64,000 nucleotides of DNA from Phenylobacterium sp. NIBR 498073 (GCF_027286305.1 NZ_CP114599.1:2356001-2420000); one strand, 5' to 3'. Shown: positions 33,727-42,892, counted from the stretch's first letter. Numbers and translations are program-made. Notes: generated by a model from the sequence alone, not told the origin.

Positions 33727-35394
33727 TCAGCTTGCGCAGGCGTGCGCTGATTGTCGATCCGCCCCCTTGAGGCGCGCGACCAACACATCGGCGTCAGCCG
33801 GCGGATGGTCTCCACGCCAGACGATATGGGTGTCTGCGCGCACGATCATCAGGGCGGGCCGGTCGGCCGGGGCGTCCGGCCGTGGCGCGGTGACGACGGT
33901 CAGCGGCAGGCCTCCGGCCTTGGCCGCCTGCACCAGCGGTCCGCCCTCGCCGCCGGAGCTGAGCAAGGTGTAGTCGGGCCCGAGCCGGTCGAGGATCGAT
34001 GTTCCGTCCGCAAGTCGGAAGTGGGGCAGGCGGCAACCCGGCGCCGTCGAGGGGGTGAAGGCGCCCATGTCGTAGGACGGCGGCGCCTCGCCGTCATAGG
34101 TGATGATCGGCGAGCCCTCGTAGAAGTATCCGAAGTTCAGTCCTTCAGGCGACATCTGCGGGACGTTGATCTCGAACAGGCGCTGGCCGAGAAACTGGCG
34201 GATCGCCTCGCCCTCGGGCGTGTCGGCTGCCAGGGCCGGCGGGATGGCGCCGCCCGCGCGCATCGCCTCGACGTTCTCCATCACCTTGCGCATCGCGAAG
34301 TGGGAGACCTGTTCGGTGATCGGTTGGCGCTCGGCCTGGTAGGCGTCGAGGATGGCCGGATCGGCCCACCCCTTGATCACGCCGCAGAGCAGCCAGGACA
34401 GGTGGACGGCGTCGGCGACACCGGCGTTCATGCCGTAGCCCGCGAACGGCACCCAGAGATGCGCGGCGTCGCCTGCGATGAACACGCGGCCGTCGCCAAA
34501 GTGCTCGGCGACCATGCGCCGGCCGATCCAGTCCTCGTGGTTGAGCACCTCCCAGCTGAAGCTCTCATCGACGCCCAGGACGTCGCGGATCGACTGGTCG
34601 AACGGCACATCATCGAAACTTTCCGCAGCGCCGACCCCGCGGTGGACGAGCCAGACCTCCTTGCCGTCGATGGCCACGACCGTGCCGCTGCGCTTGGGGT
34701 TCTGGACCCAGCTCATCCAGGCCGGCCGCCGCTCGCCGAACAGGGCCTTGAGGCCGGGCGCGCGGATCAGGCTGCTGCGGGTCCGCGAGATCTCGGCGTC
34801 GCCGACCAGGCTGACGCCCATCGCCTTGCGGATAGTGCTGCGGCCGCCGTCGCAGCCGGCCAGGTAGTCGGCCCGCACATCGAAAGCCTCGCCGTCCTCG
34901 GCCCGGCAATGAACCGTCACCCCGTCGGCGTCCTGGTCGTAGCCGAGGACGGAGGTGCGGTTGAGCACCGTGATGTTGGGCAGCGATTTCACCCGCTCGT
35001 AGAGGATCGGCTCCAGATAGAGCTGGCTGACCCGGACCATCGATTCCGGGGTCGGCCAGTGGCTGTCGTGGAACCCGGGCTGCGGACGCTCGGCCCTGGA
35101 CGGCATGCGGATGCGGGTCAGTTCATGCCCGGCGACAGCGGTGCAGTAGATGGTGTCGGTGGGGTAGTCGTCGGGCAGGCCCGCGGCCCGCACCGCCTCC
35201 GACACGCCCAATCGGCGGAAGATCTCCATGGTGCGGGCCGCCACCGTATTGCACTTGGCGCTCGGGGGCTCCCCGGCCGCGCGGGCCTCGATGAGCACCA
35301 CCTCGACCCCGCGCAGGGCCGCGTCGATGGCCAGGCTCATGCCGACGGGACCGGCGCCGGCGACGGCGATGGCGGTTCTGAACTTTGGCTGCAT
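33727..35394 (-). CDS. FAD-dependent aromatic hydroxylase (class A monooxygenase)
   Basis: A 555-residue PheA/TfdB/MhpA-type flavin hydroxylase. The GxGxxG FAD motif is A-G-A-G-P-V-G-M at about 13-20, the D-G motif appears as L-A-G-C-D-G-G-R-S-T-I-R, and the second FAD motif is V-F-I-A-G-D-A-A-H-L-W-V-P at about 300. A C-terminal thioredoxin-like extension (from about 465) is typical of 2-polyprenylphenol or 3-hydroxyphenylpropionate hydroxylases. It probably hydroxylates a phenolic ring. ATG 35394 gives the normal N-terminus; the region upstream to 35457 does not. The LysR gene follows after 22 bases. Confidence 0.85.
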   Translation of the reverse strand: MQPKFRTAIAVAGAGPVGMSLAIDAALRGVEVVLIEARAAGEPPSAKCNTVAARTMEIFRRLGVSEAVRAAGLPDDYPTDTIYCTAVAGHELTRIRMPSRAERPQPGFHDSHWPTPESMVRVSQLYLEPILYERVKSLPNITVLNRTSVLGYDQDADGVTVHCRAEDGEAFDVRADYLAGCDGGRSTIRKAMGVSLVGDAEISRTRSSLIRAPGLKALFGERRPAWMSWVQNPKRSGTVVAIDGKEVWLVHRGVGAAESFDDVPFDQSIRDVLGVDESFSWEVLNHEDWIGRRMVAEHFGDGRVFIAGDAAHLWVPFAGYGMNAGVADAVHLSWLLCGVIKGWADPAILDAYQAERQPITEQVSHFAMRKVMENVEAMRAGGAIPPALAADTPEGEAIRQFLGQRLFEINVPQMSPEGLNFGYFYEGSPIITYDGEAPPSYDMGAFTPSTAPGCRLPHFRLADGTSILDRLGPDYTLLSSGGEGGPLVQAAKAGGLPLTVVTAPRPDAPADRPALMIVRADTHIVWRGDHPPADADVLVARLKGADRQSAHACAS

Positions 35395-35488
35395 GTTCTC
35401 ATCCCACAGCCCGCACGAGCGCGGATCGCCCCGACTGTGGGATCGGCGAAGCATCACGCCAAATCGATATGCCGCAGCGAGCTATCGA

Positions 35489-36469
35489 TCAGGCTGATGG
35501 GTCCGACGTCGAGAAGGCCTGCGCGCATCGGCGTAACGCTTCGCGCAGCCAGGCGATCTCCGGGTCGGCGTCGCGACGCTTCAGCCATATCATCACCAGT
35601 TCCAGATCAGGCACCGGGATCGGGGAAGGGACGGCCTGCAGCGGCAGGCTGCGGACGGCCGCGGCGGCGAGGCTGGACGGAACCAGGGTCAGACAGTCGC
35701 TGGCCGCGGCGACCAGCGGCAGAACCGAAAAGTCGGAGGTCAGCAGGCGGTCGAACTGGCTGATGCCTTGCTCCATCAGATAGGCGTGCTCGAGGCTGGC
35801 GTGGACATCGAGGTCTAGAAAGAAACTGGCATGCGGGCGCCTCAGGTAGGCCTCCCTCGACAGGCCGGCCGCCAACTGCGCATCGTCCGCCCGGCCCAGG
35901 CAGACGAACGGATCACGCGCCAGATCCTCGACCGCGAACTCGGCCATCACCTTCGGCGCGTCGAAGATCGCCGCCGACACGATCTGACGCGGCGTGATCA
36001 GCAGGTCGATGTTCTCTAGGCGAAGGTCCTCGGCCGAGCGGCTGCGCGCGGTGACCATCTGGACGCTGACGTGCGGCGCTTCCTCGCCGAGAAGGCGGGT
36101 GAGGTTCGGGGTCATCACCGCGGTGACGTAGTCGGCCGTCGCGATGCGGTAGCGCCGCTGCGAGCGCTCAGGCGCAAAGGCCTCGCCGGCCAACACCTCC
36201 GATACCGCGGTCAACGCAGCTTCCAGCGGGCCGATCAGCCGGCGGGCTTTCTCCGTGAGCCGCAAGCCTCGGCCGTCCTTGACCAGGAGTTCGTCGTCGA
36301 AGTGCTCGCGCAGACGCCGCAGGCTGTTGCTGACCGCCGACTGGGTCAGGTTCAGCGCCTCCGCGGCGCGGGTCAGGTTGCGATGTTTCAGGACCTCGCG
36401 CAGCACCGGCAGGAGGTTGAGGTTCGTCACCCGCAGGCGCCGTTCGAGCTCGTCCATCGATTTAGCCAT
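35489..36469 (-). CDS. LysR-family transcriptional regulator (NodD-like)
   Basis: A 326-residue LysR regulator. The helix-turn-helix reads L-T-R-A-A-E-A-L-N-L-T-Q-S-A-V-S-N-S-L-R-R-L, and the effector-binding domain runs from about residue 105 (R-R-Y-R-I-A-T-A-D-Y). It is divergent from the flavin monooxygenase operon, the classic LysR arrangement, so it probably controls that operon in response to a pathway aromatic. ATG 36469 and 36457 are both possible starts. It is a paralogue of the LysR at 32769-33704 (both have N-L-N-L-L-P-x-L-R-E near the start). Confidence 0.88.
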   Translation of the reverse strand: MAKSMDELERRLRVTNLNLLPVLREVLKHRNLTRAAEALNLTQSAVSNSLRRLREHFDDELLVKDGRGLRLTEKARRLIGPLEAALTAVSEVLAGEAFAPERSQRRYRIATADYVTAVMTPNLTRLLGEEAPHVSVQMVTARSRSAEDLRLENIDLLITPRQIVSAAIFDAPKVMAEFAVEDLARDPFVCLGRADDAQLAAGLSREAYLRRPHASFFLDLDVHASLEHAYLMEQGISQFDRLLTSDFSVLPLVAAASDCLTLVPSSLAAAAVRSLPLQAVPSPIPVPDLELVMIWLKRRDADPEIAWLREALRRCAQAFSTSDPSA

Positions 36470-36550
36470 TCATCAAAATGATGACTTAGATCAGACCAGA
36501 AAAGTTCTGGTGTCACCCCGCTTGGCGCAGAAAGGCGGCGGGAGGACCAC
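36470..36550. promoter_or_regulatory. Divergent LysR-controlled promoter region
   Basis: The 81-base gap between the LysR gene and the monooxygenase operon contains two perfect inverted repeats: CATCA-N3-TGATG at 36471-36483 and ACCAGA-N5-TCTGGT at 36495-36511. Palindromes of this size in a divergent gap are the normal setting for LysR operators. Assignment to the adjacent LysR is inference. Confidence 0.55.
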
Positions 36551-37756
36551 ATGAACAAGATCGCCACCCCGACAATCCCGTCCGCCGCACCGAGCGCCGC
36601 CGCGCTCCTGCAACGCGCCCGCGCCATGGTTCCGGTGCTCGCCGCCCGCGCCCAGGCCACCGAGGACGCGCGCAGCGTGCTGCCGGAGACGATCGCCGAT
36701 TTCGAGGCCGCGGGCTTCTTTCGGATCCTGCAACCGGCTCAGTACGGCGGCTACGAGATGACGCCGATGGAGATGTTCGACGTCGCCATGGAGTTGGCCA
36801 AGGGCTGTCCGTCGAGCGCATGGTGCATGTGCCTGTTGGCGATCCACAATTGGGAGATCGGCCTGCTGGATCCGCAGGCGGCGCAGGACATTTGGGGCCG
36901 CGACCACACGGTGCGGCTGTCCTCTTCCTATGCGCCGTTCGGAACCGTCGAGCGGGTCGAGGGCGGTTTCCGGATCAGCGGCCGCTGGCCGTTCTCGAGC
37001 GGCTGCGATCACGGCGACTGGGCAATCCTCGGCGGCCGTGCGCCGTCGGAGCCGGGAACACCGCCGGACATGCGGGCCTTCATCGTGCCGCGCCGCGACT
37101 ACGTCATCGACGACACCTGGCACGTGCTCGGGCTACGGGGCACCGGCAGCAAGGATGTCGTGGTCGAAGGCGCCTTCGTCCCCGAGCATCTGACCCACAA
37201 GTTCGCCGACTCGTACTTCGGCATGGATCCGGGTCGTGCGACCTTCACCGCACCGACCTATCGATATCCGTTCGGGATCGTGTTCGCCTACACGCTCGCC
37301 GTCGTGACCCTGGGCATGGCCGAGGGCGCCCGCGAGGTCTTCCTCGAACAGATGCAGACGCGCCTTGGGGCCTATGACGGCGCCAAGGCGAGCGAAGACC
37401 CTCTAGTCCGCCAGCGTGTGGCTCTCGCCGACACGATGATCCGCAGCCAGCGGGCGTTGCTGGCCGCCAATTTCGCCGACCTCGCGCGCTACGTGGCCGC
37501 CGACGAGCCGATCCCGCTGGACCTGCGGGTCCGTTGCAAATGGGACGCCCAGCAGATGTCGCGTGTGGCGATGGAGGCGATCGAGCTGCTGTTCAAGGCC
37601 AGCGGTGGGCGCGGCATCCGCCAAGAGAACCCGCTGCAGCGCTTCTTCCGCGACGTGCAGGCCGCCTCAAACCACGCCTACCTGAACGCCGACAAGGGCG
37701 CGCTGAACGCCGGCGGCGTCCTGCTGGGGGCGGCCAACGGCGACTTCGCGCTGTGA
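36551..37756 (+). CDS. Flavin-dependent monooxygenase, oxygenase component (HsaA/HpaB-like, acyl-CoA dehydrogenase fold)
   Basis: A 401-residue group D flavin monooxygenase with the acyl-CoA dehydrogenase fold. Markers are E-T-I-A-D-F-E-A-A-G-F-F-R-I-L-Q-P-A-Q-Y-G-G near residue 50, G-R-W-P-F-S-S-G-C-D-H near 145, and the C-terminal G-G-R-G-I-R. Relatives (HsaA, HpaH, DszC) hydroxylate phenols or oxidise sulfur using reduced flavin from a separate reductase. The reductase is the next gene, overlapping by four bases. First gene of the plus-strand operon; likely ortho-hydroxylates a phenol to a catechol. Confidence 0.85.
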   Translation: MNKIATPTIPSAAPSAAALLQRARAMVPVLAARAQATEDARSVLPETIADFEAAGFFRILQPAQYGGYEMTPMEMFDVAMELAKGCPSSAWCMCLLAIHNWEIGLLDPQAAQDIWGRDHTVRLSSSYAPFGTVERVEGGFRISGRWPFSSGCDHGDWAILGGRAPSEPGTPPDMRAFIVPRRDYVIDDTWHVLGLRGTGSKDVVVEGAFVPEHLTHKFADSYFGMDPGRATFTAPTYRYPFGIVFAYTLAVVTLGMAEGAREVFLEQMQTRLGAYDGAKASEDPLVRQRVALADTMIRSQRALLAANFADLARYVAADEPIPLDLRVRCKWDAQQMSRVAMEAIELLFKASGGRGIRQENPLQRFFRDVQAASNHAYLNADKGALNAGGVLLGAANGDFAL

Positions 37757-38292
37757 GCCGTGAGGTCGGCGAGGCATTCAAGACGGCGCTTCGGCGGCTG
37801 GCGGCGACGCCCTGCATCATCGCCGCTCGCGCCGACGACGGGACGCAAGTCGGGATGACGGCCACAGCGGTGGCGGCTCTGAGCACCGGGCCGGCCTCGC
37901 TGCTTGTCAGCATCGACCGCGCCCGCAGCCTGCACCGATTGATTCACCCGGGAAGACGCTTTTCGGTCAACCTGTTGGACCAGCGGAACGCGGGCCTTTG
38001 CGCCCCGTTCGCCGGCGGAGCATCGCAGACCGAGCGCTTTGCGCTGGGAGATTGGCGCGACGACAACGGCGCCCCATTCCTCGCAGGGGCAGCAAGCTTC
38101 AGCTGTGCGACGCAGGCGGCGCTCGACTACGCCACCCACACAATTGTCGTCGGCCTGGTCGAGCAGGTCCGGCTCGGCGGCGACGGGGGGCCAGTCGCCT
38201 ACGCCGAAGGCGCGCTGCACTCGCTGACGCCGTGGGCGCCGGACGAATTGTCAATTTTGCCGAACGGCCGGGGATCAACCGCGGGGCCGTGA
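37753..38292 (+). CDS. Flavin reductase component
   Basis: A 179-residue flavin reductase-like protein (HsaB/HpaC type) with an N-terminal R-R-L-A-A-T-P-C-I-I, the G-M-T-A-T-A-V-A-A-L-S segment that binds the flavin, V-S-I-D-R-A-R-S and F-S-V-N-L-L. It should supply reduced FMN or FAD to the upstream monooxygenase. GTG start at 37753 overlaps the upstream stop (GTGA), so the two parts are translationally coupled. Confidence 0.85.
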   Translation: MSREVGEAFKTALRRLAATPCIIAARADDGTQVGMTATAVAALSTGPASLLVSIDRARSLHRLIHPGRRFSVNLLDQRNAGLCAPFAGGASQTERFALGDWRDDNGAPFLAGAASFSCATQAALDYATHTIVVGLVEQVRLGGDGGPVAYAEGALHSLTPWAPDELSILPNGRGSTAGP

Positions 38293-38368
38293 CGACCTAG
38301 CCTGCCTGAAATCGCCGGCCGGAAAGGCTGCGGGGCGAGCCCGACAAGGCGATGCAGACGGAGGAAAC

Positions 38369-39727
38369 ATGGCGGACGGTAACCAGGTCCACGCTGCGTG
38401 GGGGCGTGAAGAGATCCTGTCGCTCTTCGACCCGTCGTCGGGTCGGCTCGACCGGCGGATCTATGACGACGAGGCGATCTATCGGCTGGAGCTCGAGCGG
38501 ATCTTCGCCCGCGGCTGGAACTTCATGTGCCACGAGTCCCAGATCCCCAACGCTGGCGACTACTTCATCAATTACATCGGCGAGGATCAGGTTATCGTCG
38601 TCCGGGACGGCGAGGGGCAGGTCAACGTCCTGCTGAACACCTGCCGGCATCGCGGCAATGCGCTTTGCCGGGCCGAGCAGGGCAACGCCAAGTCCTTCGT
38701 CTGCAGCTACCACGGCTGGAACTATGCGCTGAACGGCGACCTGATCGGCGTTCCGGGCCTGAAGAACTACTATCGCGGCGACTTCGACAAGAGCCAGCAC
38801 GGGCTGGCCAAGGCCGCTCAGGTCGATAGCTATCTCGGCTTCTACTTCGCCACGCTCGATCCGCAGGCGCCGCGGCTGCACGACTTCCTGGGCGACGTCG
38901 GCCGGGCCGGGTTGGGCATGGCGGCCGCCTACGGGGACGTGATCGTCCTCGACGGCATCCAGAAGAACGTCATCGACTGCAACTGGAAGATCGCGGTCGA
39001 CAATCTCTTCGACTGGTACCACGTCATGTACAGCCACGCCTCGGCCAACAGCACCGGGTTCGTGGATCTCGCCCAGATCCTGCACCCCGACAGCCAGCTG
39101 GTGATCCTGGGCGAGTATGGCCACGGCATCGGCGGTCCGGGCATTCCCAAGCCAATGCAGGACCAGCTCGACCAATTGAGCGACGCCCAGCGCGAGGAGG
39201 TCTCCAAGACCATGCCGTTCCGGCTGCGTCCGGCGAGCGCCAAGGACCTGATGGGGGCGACCGGGGTGCGTAGCATGGGGCACCCGAACATCTTCCCGAA
39301 CCTCTGGATCACGCTCAACGGAACGCAGCTCTGCCTGCGCCTGCCGCGCGGCCCGGGCTCCACCGAGCTTTGGTGGTTCACGGTCACGCCCAAGGAATTC
39401 AGCCCCGAGCAGCGACGCGCCGTCGTTCGCACGGCGACCCACCTGTTCGGACCGGCGGGCCTGCTCGAACAGGACGACGGCGAGAACTGGAGCCAGAGCA
39501 CGCGCGCCTCTCGCGGGGTCTTCAGCCGCAGCCTGGACCACACCCTGCAGATGGGCCTTGGGCATGACGTGGCGGTCGCCGAGCCCGGCGGCGGCGCGGC
39601 GATCGACACCTGCATCAGCGAACACGGCCAGCGTTGGCTCTACCGATCCTGGACCGAATGGCTGGCGGCCAAGGACTGGACTGACCTCAAAGCCAATCAC
39701 TCGGCCCCGCCGAAGGGGAAGGTCTGA
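38369..39727 (+). CDS. Aromatic-ring-hydroxylating dioxygenase alpha subunit (Rieske, HcaE-like)
   Basis: A 452-residue Rieske oxygenase large subunit that adds O2 to an aromatic ring to give a cis-dihydrodiol. The Rieske ligands are C92/H94 (C-R-H-R-G) and C112/H115 (C-S-Y-H-G-W); the mononuclear iron site has H218 and H223 in D-N-L-F-D-W-Y-H-V-M-Y-S-H, with bridging D215. Overall it resembles the HcaE/BphA/NahA group. The start has CGGAGGAAACATG, a sequence also found at the hydrolase gene at 45729. Beta subunit follows in overlap; no ferredoxin or reductase gene is near. Confidence 0.92.
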   Translation: MADGNQVHAAWGREEILSLFDPSSGRLDRRIYDDEAIYRLELERIFARGWNFMCHESQIPNAGDYFINYIGEDQVIVVRDGEGQVNVLLNTCRHRGNALCRAEQGNAKSFVCSYHGWNYALNGDLIGVPGLKNYYRGDFDKSQHGLAKAAQVDSYLGFYFATLDPQAPRLHDFLGDVGRAGLGMAAAYGDVIVLDGIQKNVIDCNWKIAVDNLFDWYHVMYSHASANSTGFVDLAQILHPDSQLVILGEYGHGIGGPGIPKPMQDQLDQLSDAQREEVSKTMPFRLRPASAKDLMGATGVRSMGHPNIFPNLWITLNGTQLCLRLPRGPGSTELWWFTVTPKEFSPEQRRAVVRTATHLFGPAGLLEQDDGENWSQSTRASRGVFSRSLDHTLQMGLGHDVAVAEPGGGAAIDTCISEHGQRWLYRSWTEWLAAKDWTDLKANHSAPPKGKV

Positions 39728-40272
39728 TGAGTGCGCTCGACATCGCACGACCGGCGACGCCTGGGCTCGAAGCCGCCCTGCTGCAGCACCGGGTCGAACA
39801 GTTTCTCTACGATGAGGCGGCGCTGCTTGACGCGCGTCGCTACCGCGACTGGCTCGCCCTGATCGCCGAGGACATGCACTACTGGATGCCGATCCGGCGG
39901 ACCGTGACCCAGGCCGACGTGGCCATGGAGTTCACCAAGGTCGGCGACATGGCCTTCTTCGACGACGACCGCGAGATGCTGGAGATGCGGGTCAAGAAGC
40001 TGGAGGCCGGTTCGGCCTGGTCTGAGGACCCGCCGTCGCGCTCGCGCCACTTCATCTCCAATGTGCGGGTCACCGAAGCCGCCGGCGACGAGATCACGGC
40101 CGAGAGCTGCTTCTGCCTCTATAGGACGCGGCTCAACACCGAAGTCGACGCTTGGACCGGGCGAAGGGTCGACGGACTGCGCCTTGTTGGCGATCGGTTC
40201 CTGCTGACCCGCCGTCACCTGTTCCTGGACCAGACGCTGATCCGGTCCACGAACATGAGCACCCTGTTCTGA
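39727..40272 (+). CDS. Aromatic-ring-hydroxylating dioxygenase beta subunit (HcaF-like)
   Basis: A 181-residue NTF2/SnoaL-fold small subunit. Typical blocks are F-L-Y-D-E-A-A-L-L-D-A-R-R-Y-R-D-W-L, M-H-Y-W-M-P, S-R-S-R-H-F-I-S-N-V-R-V and the C-terminal R-H-L-F-L-D-Q. It forms the alpha3beta3 hexamer with the upstream subunit. ATG shares its A with the alpha stop (TGATG). Confidence 0.9.
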   Translation: MSALDIARPATPGLEAALLQHRVEQFLYDEAALLDARRYRDWLALIAEDMHYWMPIRRTVTQADVAMEFTKVGDMAFFDDDREMLEMRVKKLEAGSAWSEDPPSRSRHFISNVRVTEAAGDEITAESCFCLYRTRLNTEVDAWTGRRVDGLRLVGDRFLLTRRHLFLDQTLIRSTNMSTLF

Positions 40273-40276
40273 GGCG

Positions 40277-41128
40277 ATGACGATGACGCGGCTGAAGGGA
40301 GAAGTCGTTCTGATCACCGGCGGCGCCTCGGGGCTGGGGCGCGCCGTCGTCGATCGGTTCGTAGAGGAGGGCGCCCAGGTGGCGGTGCTCGACCGGTCGG
40401 CCGACCGGCTCGCGGCGCTCGAAGCCGCCCACGGCGGCCAGGTGGTTGGCGTCGAGGGCGATGTTCGGGTGCTCGCCGACCACCAGCGCGCCGTCGCGCG
40501 CGCCATCGAGCGCTTCGGAAAGCTCGACTGCGCCATCGGAAACGCCGGGATCTGGGACTATTCGCTGTCGCTCGACGCGATCCCGGACGAGCGCGTCGAT
40601 GCGGCCTTCGACGAGATGTTCCACATCAACGTGAAGGGCTACCTGCTGCTGGCCAAGGCGGCCTTGCCCGGCCTGGCCGCGAGCGGCGGCTCGATCATCT
40701 ATACCGTGTCCAACGCCGGCTTCGATCCGGCCGGCGGCGGGCCGCTCTACACCGCCGCCAAGCACGCCGTGGTCGGCCTGATCCGCCAGCTCGCCTTCGA
40801 GTTCGCGCCGGTCATCCGGGTCAACGGGGTCGCGCCGGGCCCGATCTCGACCGATCTGCGGGGAGCCGGCGCGCTGGGGCTTGCCGAGCAGTCGATCGGC
40901 AGCATCGGCCTGGAGGCGCTGGCCGGGCCGAACATGCCCTTGGCCATGGTTCCGTCCGCCGACGAATACGCAGGCGCCTATGTCATGCTGGCCTCGCGGC
41001 GCGACAACCGCGCGGCGACCGGCGGCGTGGTCAGTCTCGACGCCGGCATCGCCATCCGCGGCATCGGCCGCCCCGCGATGGGGAGCTACCTGGCGGACAA
41101 GTATGGCGCAGAGGCCATTCGGACATGA
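40277..41128 (+). CDS. cis-Dihydrodiol dehydrogenase (SDR, HcaB/BphB-like)
   Basis: A 283-residue SDR. NAD motif T-G-G-A-S-G-L-G at about 14-21, N-A-G-I, catalytic serine in T-V-S-N-A-G-F, and Y-T-A-A-K. The pattern I-R-V-N-G-V-A-P-G-P-I-S-T-D-L-R and the long C-terminal tail match cis-2,3-dihydrodiol dehydrogenases, which convert the dioxygenase product to a catechol. The position right after the dioxygenase beta subunit supports this. Either ATG 40277 or 40283 could start it. Confidence 0.9.
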   Translation: MTMTRLKGEVVLITGGASGLGRAVVDRFVEEGAQVAVLDRSADRLAALEAAHGGQVVGVEGDVRVLADHQRAVARAIERFGKLDCAIGNAGIWDYSLSLDAIPDERVDAAFDEMFHINVKGYLLLAKAALPGLAASGGSIIYTVSNAGFDPAGGGPLYTAAKHAVVGLIRQLAFEFAPVIRVNGVAPGPISTDLRGAGALGLAEQSIGSIGLEALAGPNMPLAMVPSADEYAGAYVMLASRRDNRAATGGVVSLDAGIAIRGIGRPAMGSYLADKYGAEAIRT

Positions 41129-42057
41129 GCGGTCTGGAGGGCATGGCGGGGCGCTCTGCACGTCGCGACGTGCGGATGGACGGCGTCGAATTCTATCGGA
41201 CGACGGCGGACGGCGGGGTTCGTCGCATTCTGCCCGCCGGCCGCTATTCGTATTGCGTGATCGTGCGCAGGGGACATCTCGACCTGCAGGTCGAGTATCC
41301 CAAGCTCGCGACCCTGGCGTTGAAGGCAGGCGACGTCGTGGCGGTCAGCGGTCTCGCCGCTCATGCCTTCGTCTCGCCCGAGGCGGCGATCACGATCGCG
41401 CCTTTCGAGCGCCGCCCGATGGCCGAACCGGTCACGGGCGCCAGCGAACTGATCATCGGGGTGGTGCCGAGCGAGGCGTTGGCGCTGGGCTCCCTGATGC
41501 TCGGGCCGATCCTGATCCGGCCCGACGAACATCCGAGCTTATCGCGCCAAGTCTGGCGAGCGACCGAGATGCTGGAAGAGGAGTACCGCGCCCCGCCATC
41601 GCCGGACCATGCGCTGGTCGTACGGCGACTGGCCGAGCTGATGCTGATCAATTTCACCCGCCAGGCGGTGCGCGATCGCAACGAGCAGGTTGGCCCGACC
41701 CTGGCCGCCGGCGTCGAGCGCCAAATCGTCAAGGCGCTGGACGCCTTCCTCGATGCGCCCGACCGCCATTGGGACCTGCCCAGCCTGGCCAGGACCGCCG
41801 GCATGTCACGCACGCGCTTCGCCCAGACCTTCAAGGCGGTGACCGGCGAGACGCCGGCCCTGATGCTGACCCGGCTCAAGCTGGGCTCGATCGCCCACCG
41901 GCTGGCCAACGAGAGCCTGAGCGTCGAGGCGGCCGCTGAGGCGTCCGGCTACAGCTCGGCGGCCGCATTCGTGCGCGCTTTCCGGCGCGTGCATGGCGAC
42001 ACCCCGGCTCGCTGGCGACGGCGCGCCGGGCAAGGGGAGGGTGTCCATGGAAATTGA
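41125..42057 (+). CDS. AraC-family transcriptional regulator
   Basis: A 310-residue regulator: an N-terminal cupin-like sensor domain (about 1-180) and a C-terminal AraC double helix-turn-helix (about 205-300) with L-A-R-T-A-G-M-S-R-T-R-F-A-Q-T-F-K and A-A-A-E-A-S-G-Y-S-S-A-A-A-F-V-R-A-F-R-R-V-H-G-D-T-P. It sits within the operon, overlapping the dehydrogenase stop (ATGA), so it is probably an internal autoregulated activator for the cluster. Confidence 0.9.
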   Translation: MSGLEGMAGRSARRDVRMDGVEFYRTTADGGVRRILPAGRYSYCVIVRRGHLDLQVEYPKLATLALKAGDVVAVSGLAAHAFVSPEAAITIAPFERRPMAEPVTGASELIIGVVPSEALALGSLMLGPILIRPDEHPSLSRQVWRATEMLEEEYRAPPSPDHALVVRRLAELMLINFTRQAVRDRNEQVGPTLAAGVERQIVKALDAFLDAPDRHWDLPSLARTAGMSRTRFAQTFKAVTGETPALMLTRLKLGSIAHRLANESLSVEAAAEASGYSSAAAFVRAFRRVHGDTPARWRRRAGQGEGVHGN

Positions 42058-42892
42058 AAAGGGCCAGGTCGCCCTGGTGACCGGCGCGTCGCGCGGCCTC
42101 GGCGTGGAGATCGCGCGCCAACTGGCGCAGCGCGGGCTGGACCTGGTGCTGGCGGCGCGCTCGGCGGCGGCCCTCGACGCCGTCGCAGCCGACCTCCGCG
42201 CCGCGAGCGGCAGGCAGGTGCGGACGGTCGCGACCGATCTCGCCGACCTCGGCGCGCTCGAGGCGTTGGCGGAGGCGGCCGGGCCCATCGACATCCTGGT
42301 CAACAACGCCGGGATCGAGGGGGCGCAGGCCTATGACGAGCGCAGTGCGGCCGAGATCGCGCAGACCATCGCGGTGAACCTGACCGGGCCAATGCTGCTC
42401 ACCCGCATGGTGCTGCCCGGCATGCTGACCAGGGGGCGCGGTCACATCGTCAACATCGCCTCGGTGGCGGGCCTGGTCGCCGTGCCGTTTAACGAACCCT
42501 ACAGCGCCACGAAGTTCGGCTTGGTTGGTTTCACCCGCGCGCTGCGGATGACGGCGCAGGCCAGCGGTTGGCCGGTCAGCGCCTCGGCGGTGTGCCCTGG
42601 GTTCATCGACGGCGCCGGCATGTTCGAAGCCCTGAAGCAGGAGTTCGGCGTGCCTGCGGAGGGCATGGGTTCAGCCCCGCTCGACCAGATCGGTCAGGCG
42701 GTGGTCGACGCCATTGAGCAGGACCTTCCCGACGTCATCGTCGCTCAGGGCGACCTGCGGCAGGCCGCGGCGATAAGCATCCTTCAACCGCTGGCGGTGG
42801 AAGCCGCCAGCGTCGGATCCCCGGCCGCGGCGATGTTCCAGGCGGTGGCGGCGGCGCGGCGTGCGGTGGCGGAGAGGAATCACGCCGGCTGA
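42047..42892 (+). CDS. SDR family NAD(P)-dependent oxidoreductase
   Basis: A 281-residue SDR with T-G-A-S-R-G-L-G near residue 12, N-N-A-G-I, catalytic S in N-I-A-S-V-A-G and Y-S-A-T-K. The R after the glycine motif suggests NADPH preference. It starts inside the end of the AraC gene, behind a strong AAGGGGAGGG. Its role in the pathway is not clear: it may act on an alcohol or keto group of the side chain, or on a second dihydrodiol. Confidence 0.8.
   Translation: MEIEKGQVALVTGASRGLGVEIARQLAQRGLDLVLAARSAAALDAVAADLRAASGRQVRTVATDLADLGALEALAEAAGPIDILVNNAGIEGAQAYDERSAAEIAQTIAVNLTGPMLLTRMVLPGMLTRGRGHIVNIASVAGLVAVPFNEPYSATKFGLVGFTRALRMTAQASGWPVSASAVCPGFIDGAGMFEALKQEFGVPAEGMGSAPLDQIGQAVVDAIEQDLPDVIVAQGDLRQAAAISILQPLAVEAASVGSPAAAMFQAVAAARRAVAERNHAG

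Noticed and set aside
33751-35763. 670-codon plus-strand frame opposite the FAD hydroxylase
   Set aside because: Composition is that of a GC-rich antisense shadow; the minus-strand frame has all FAD motifs.
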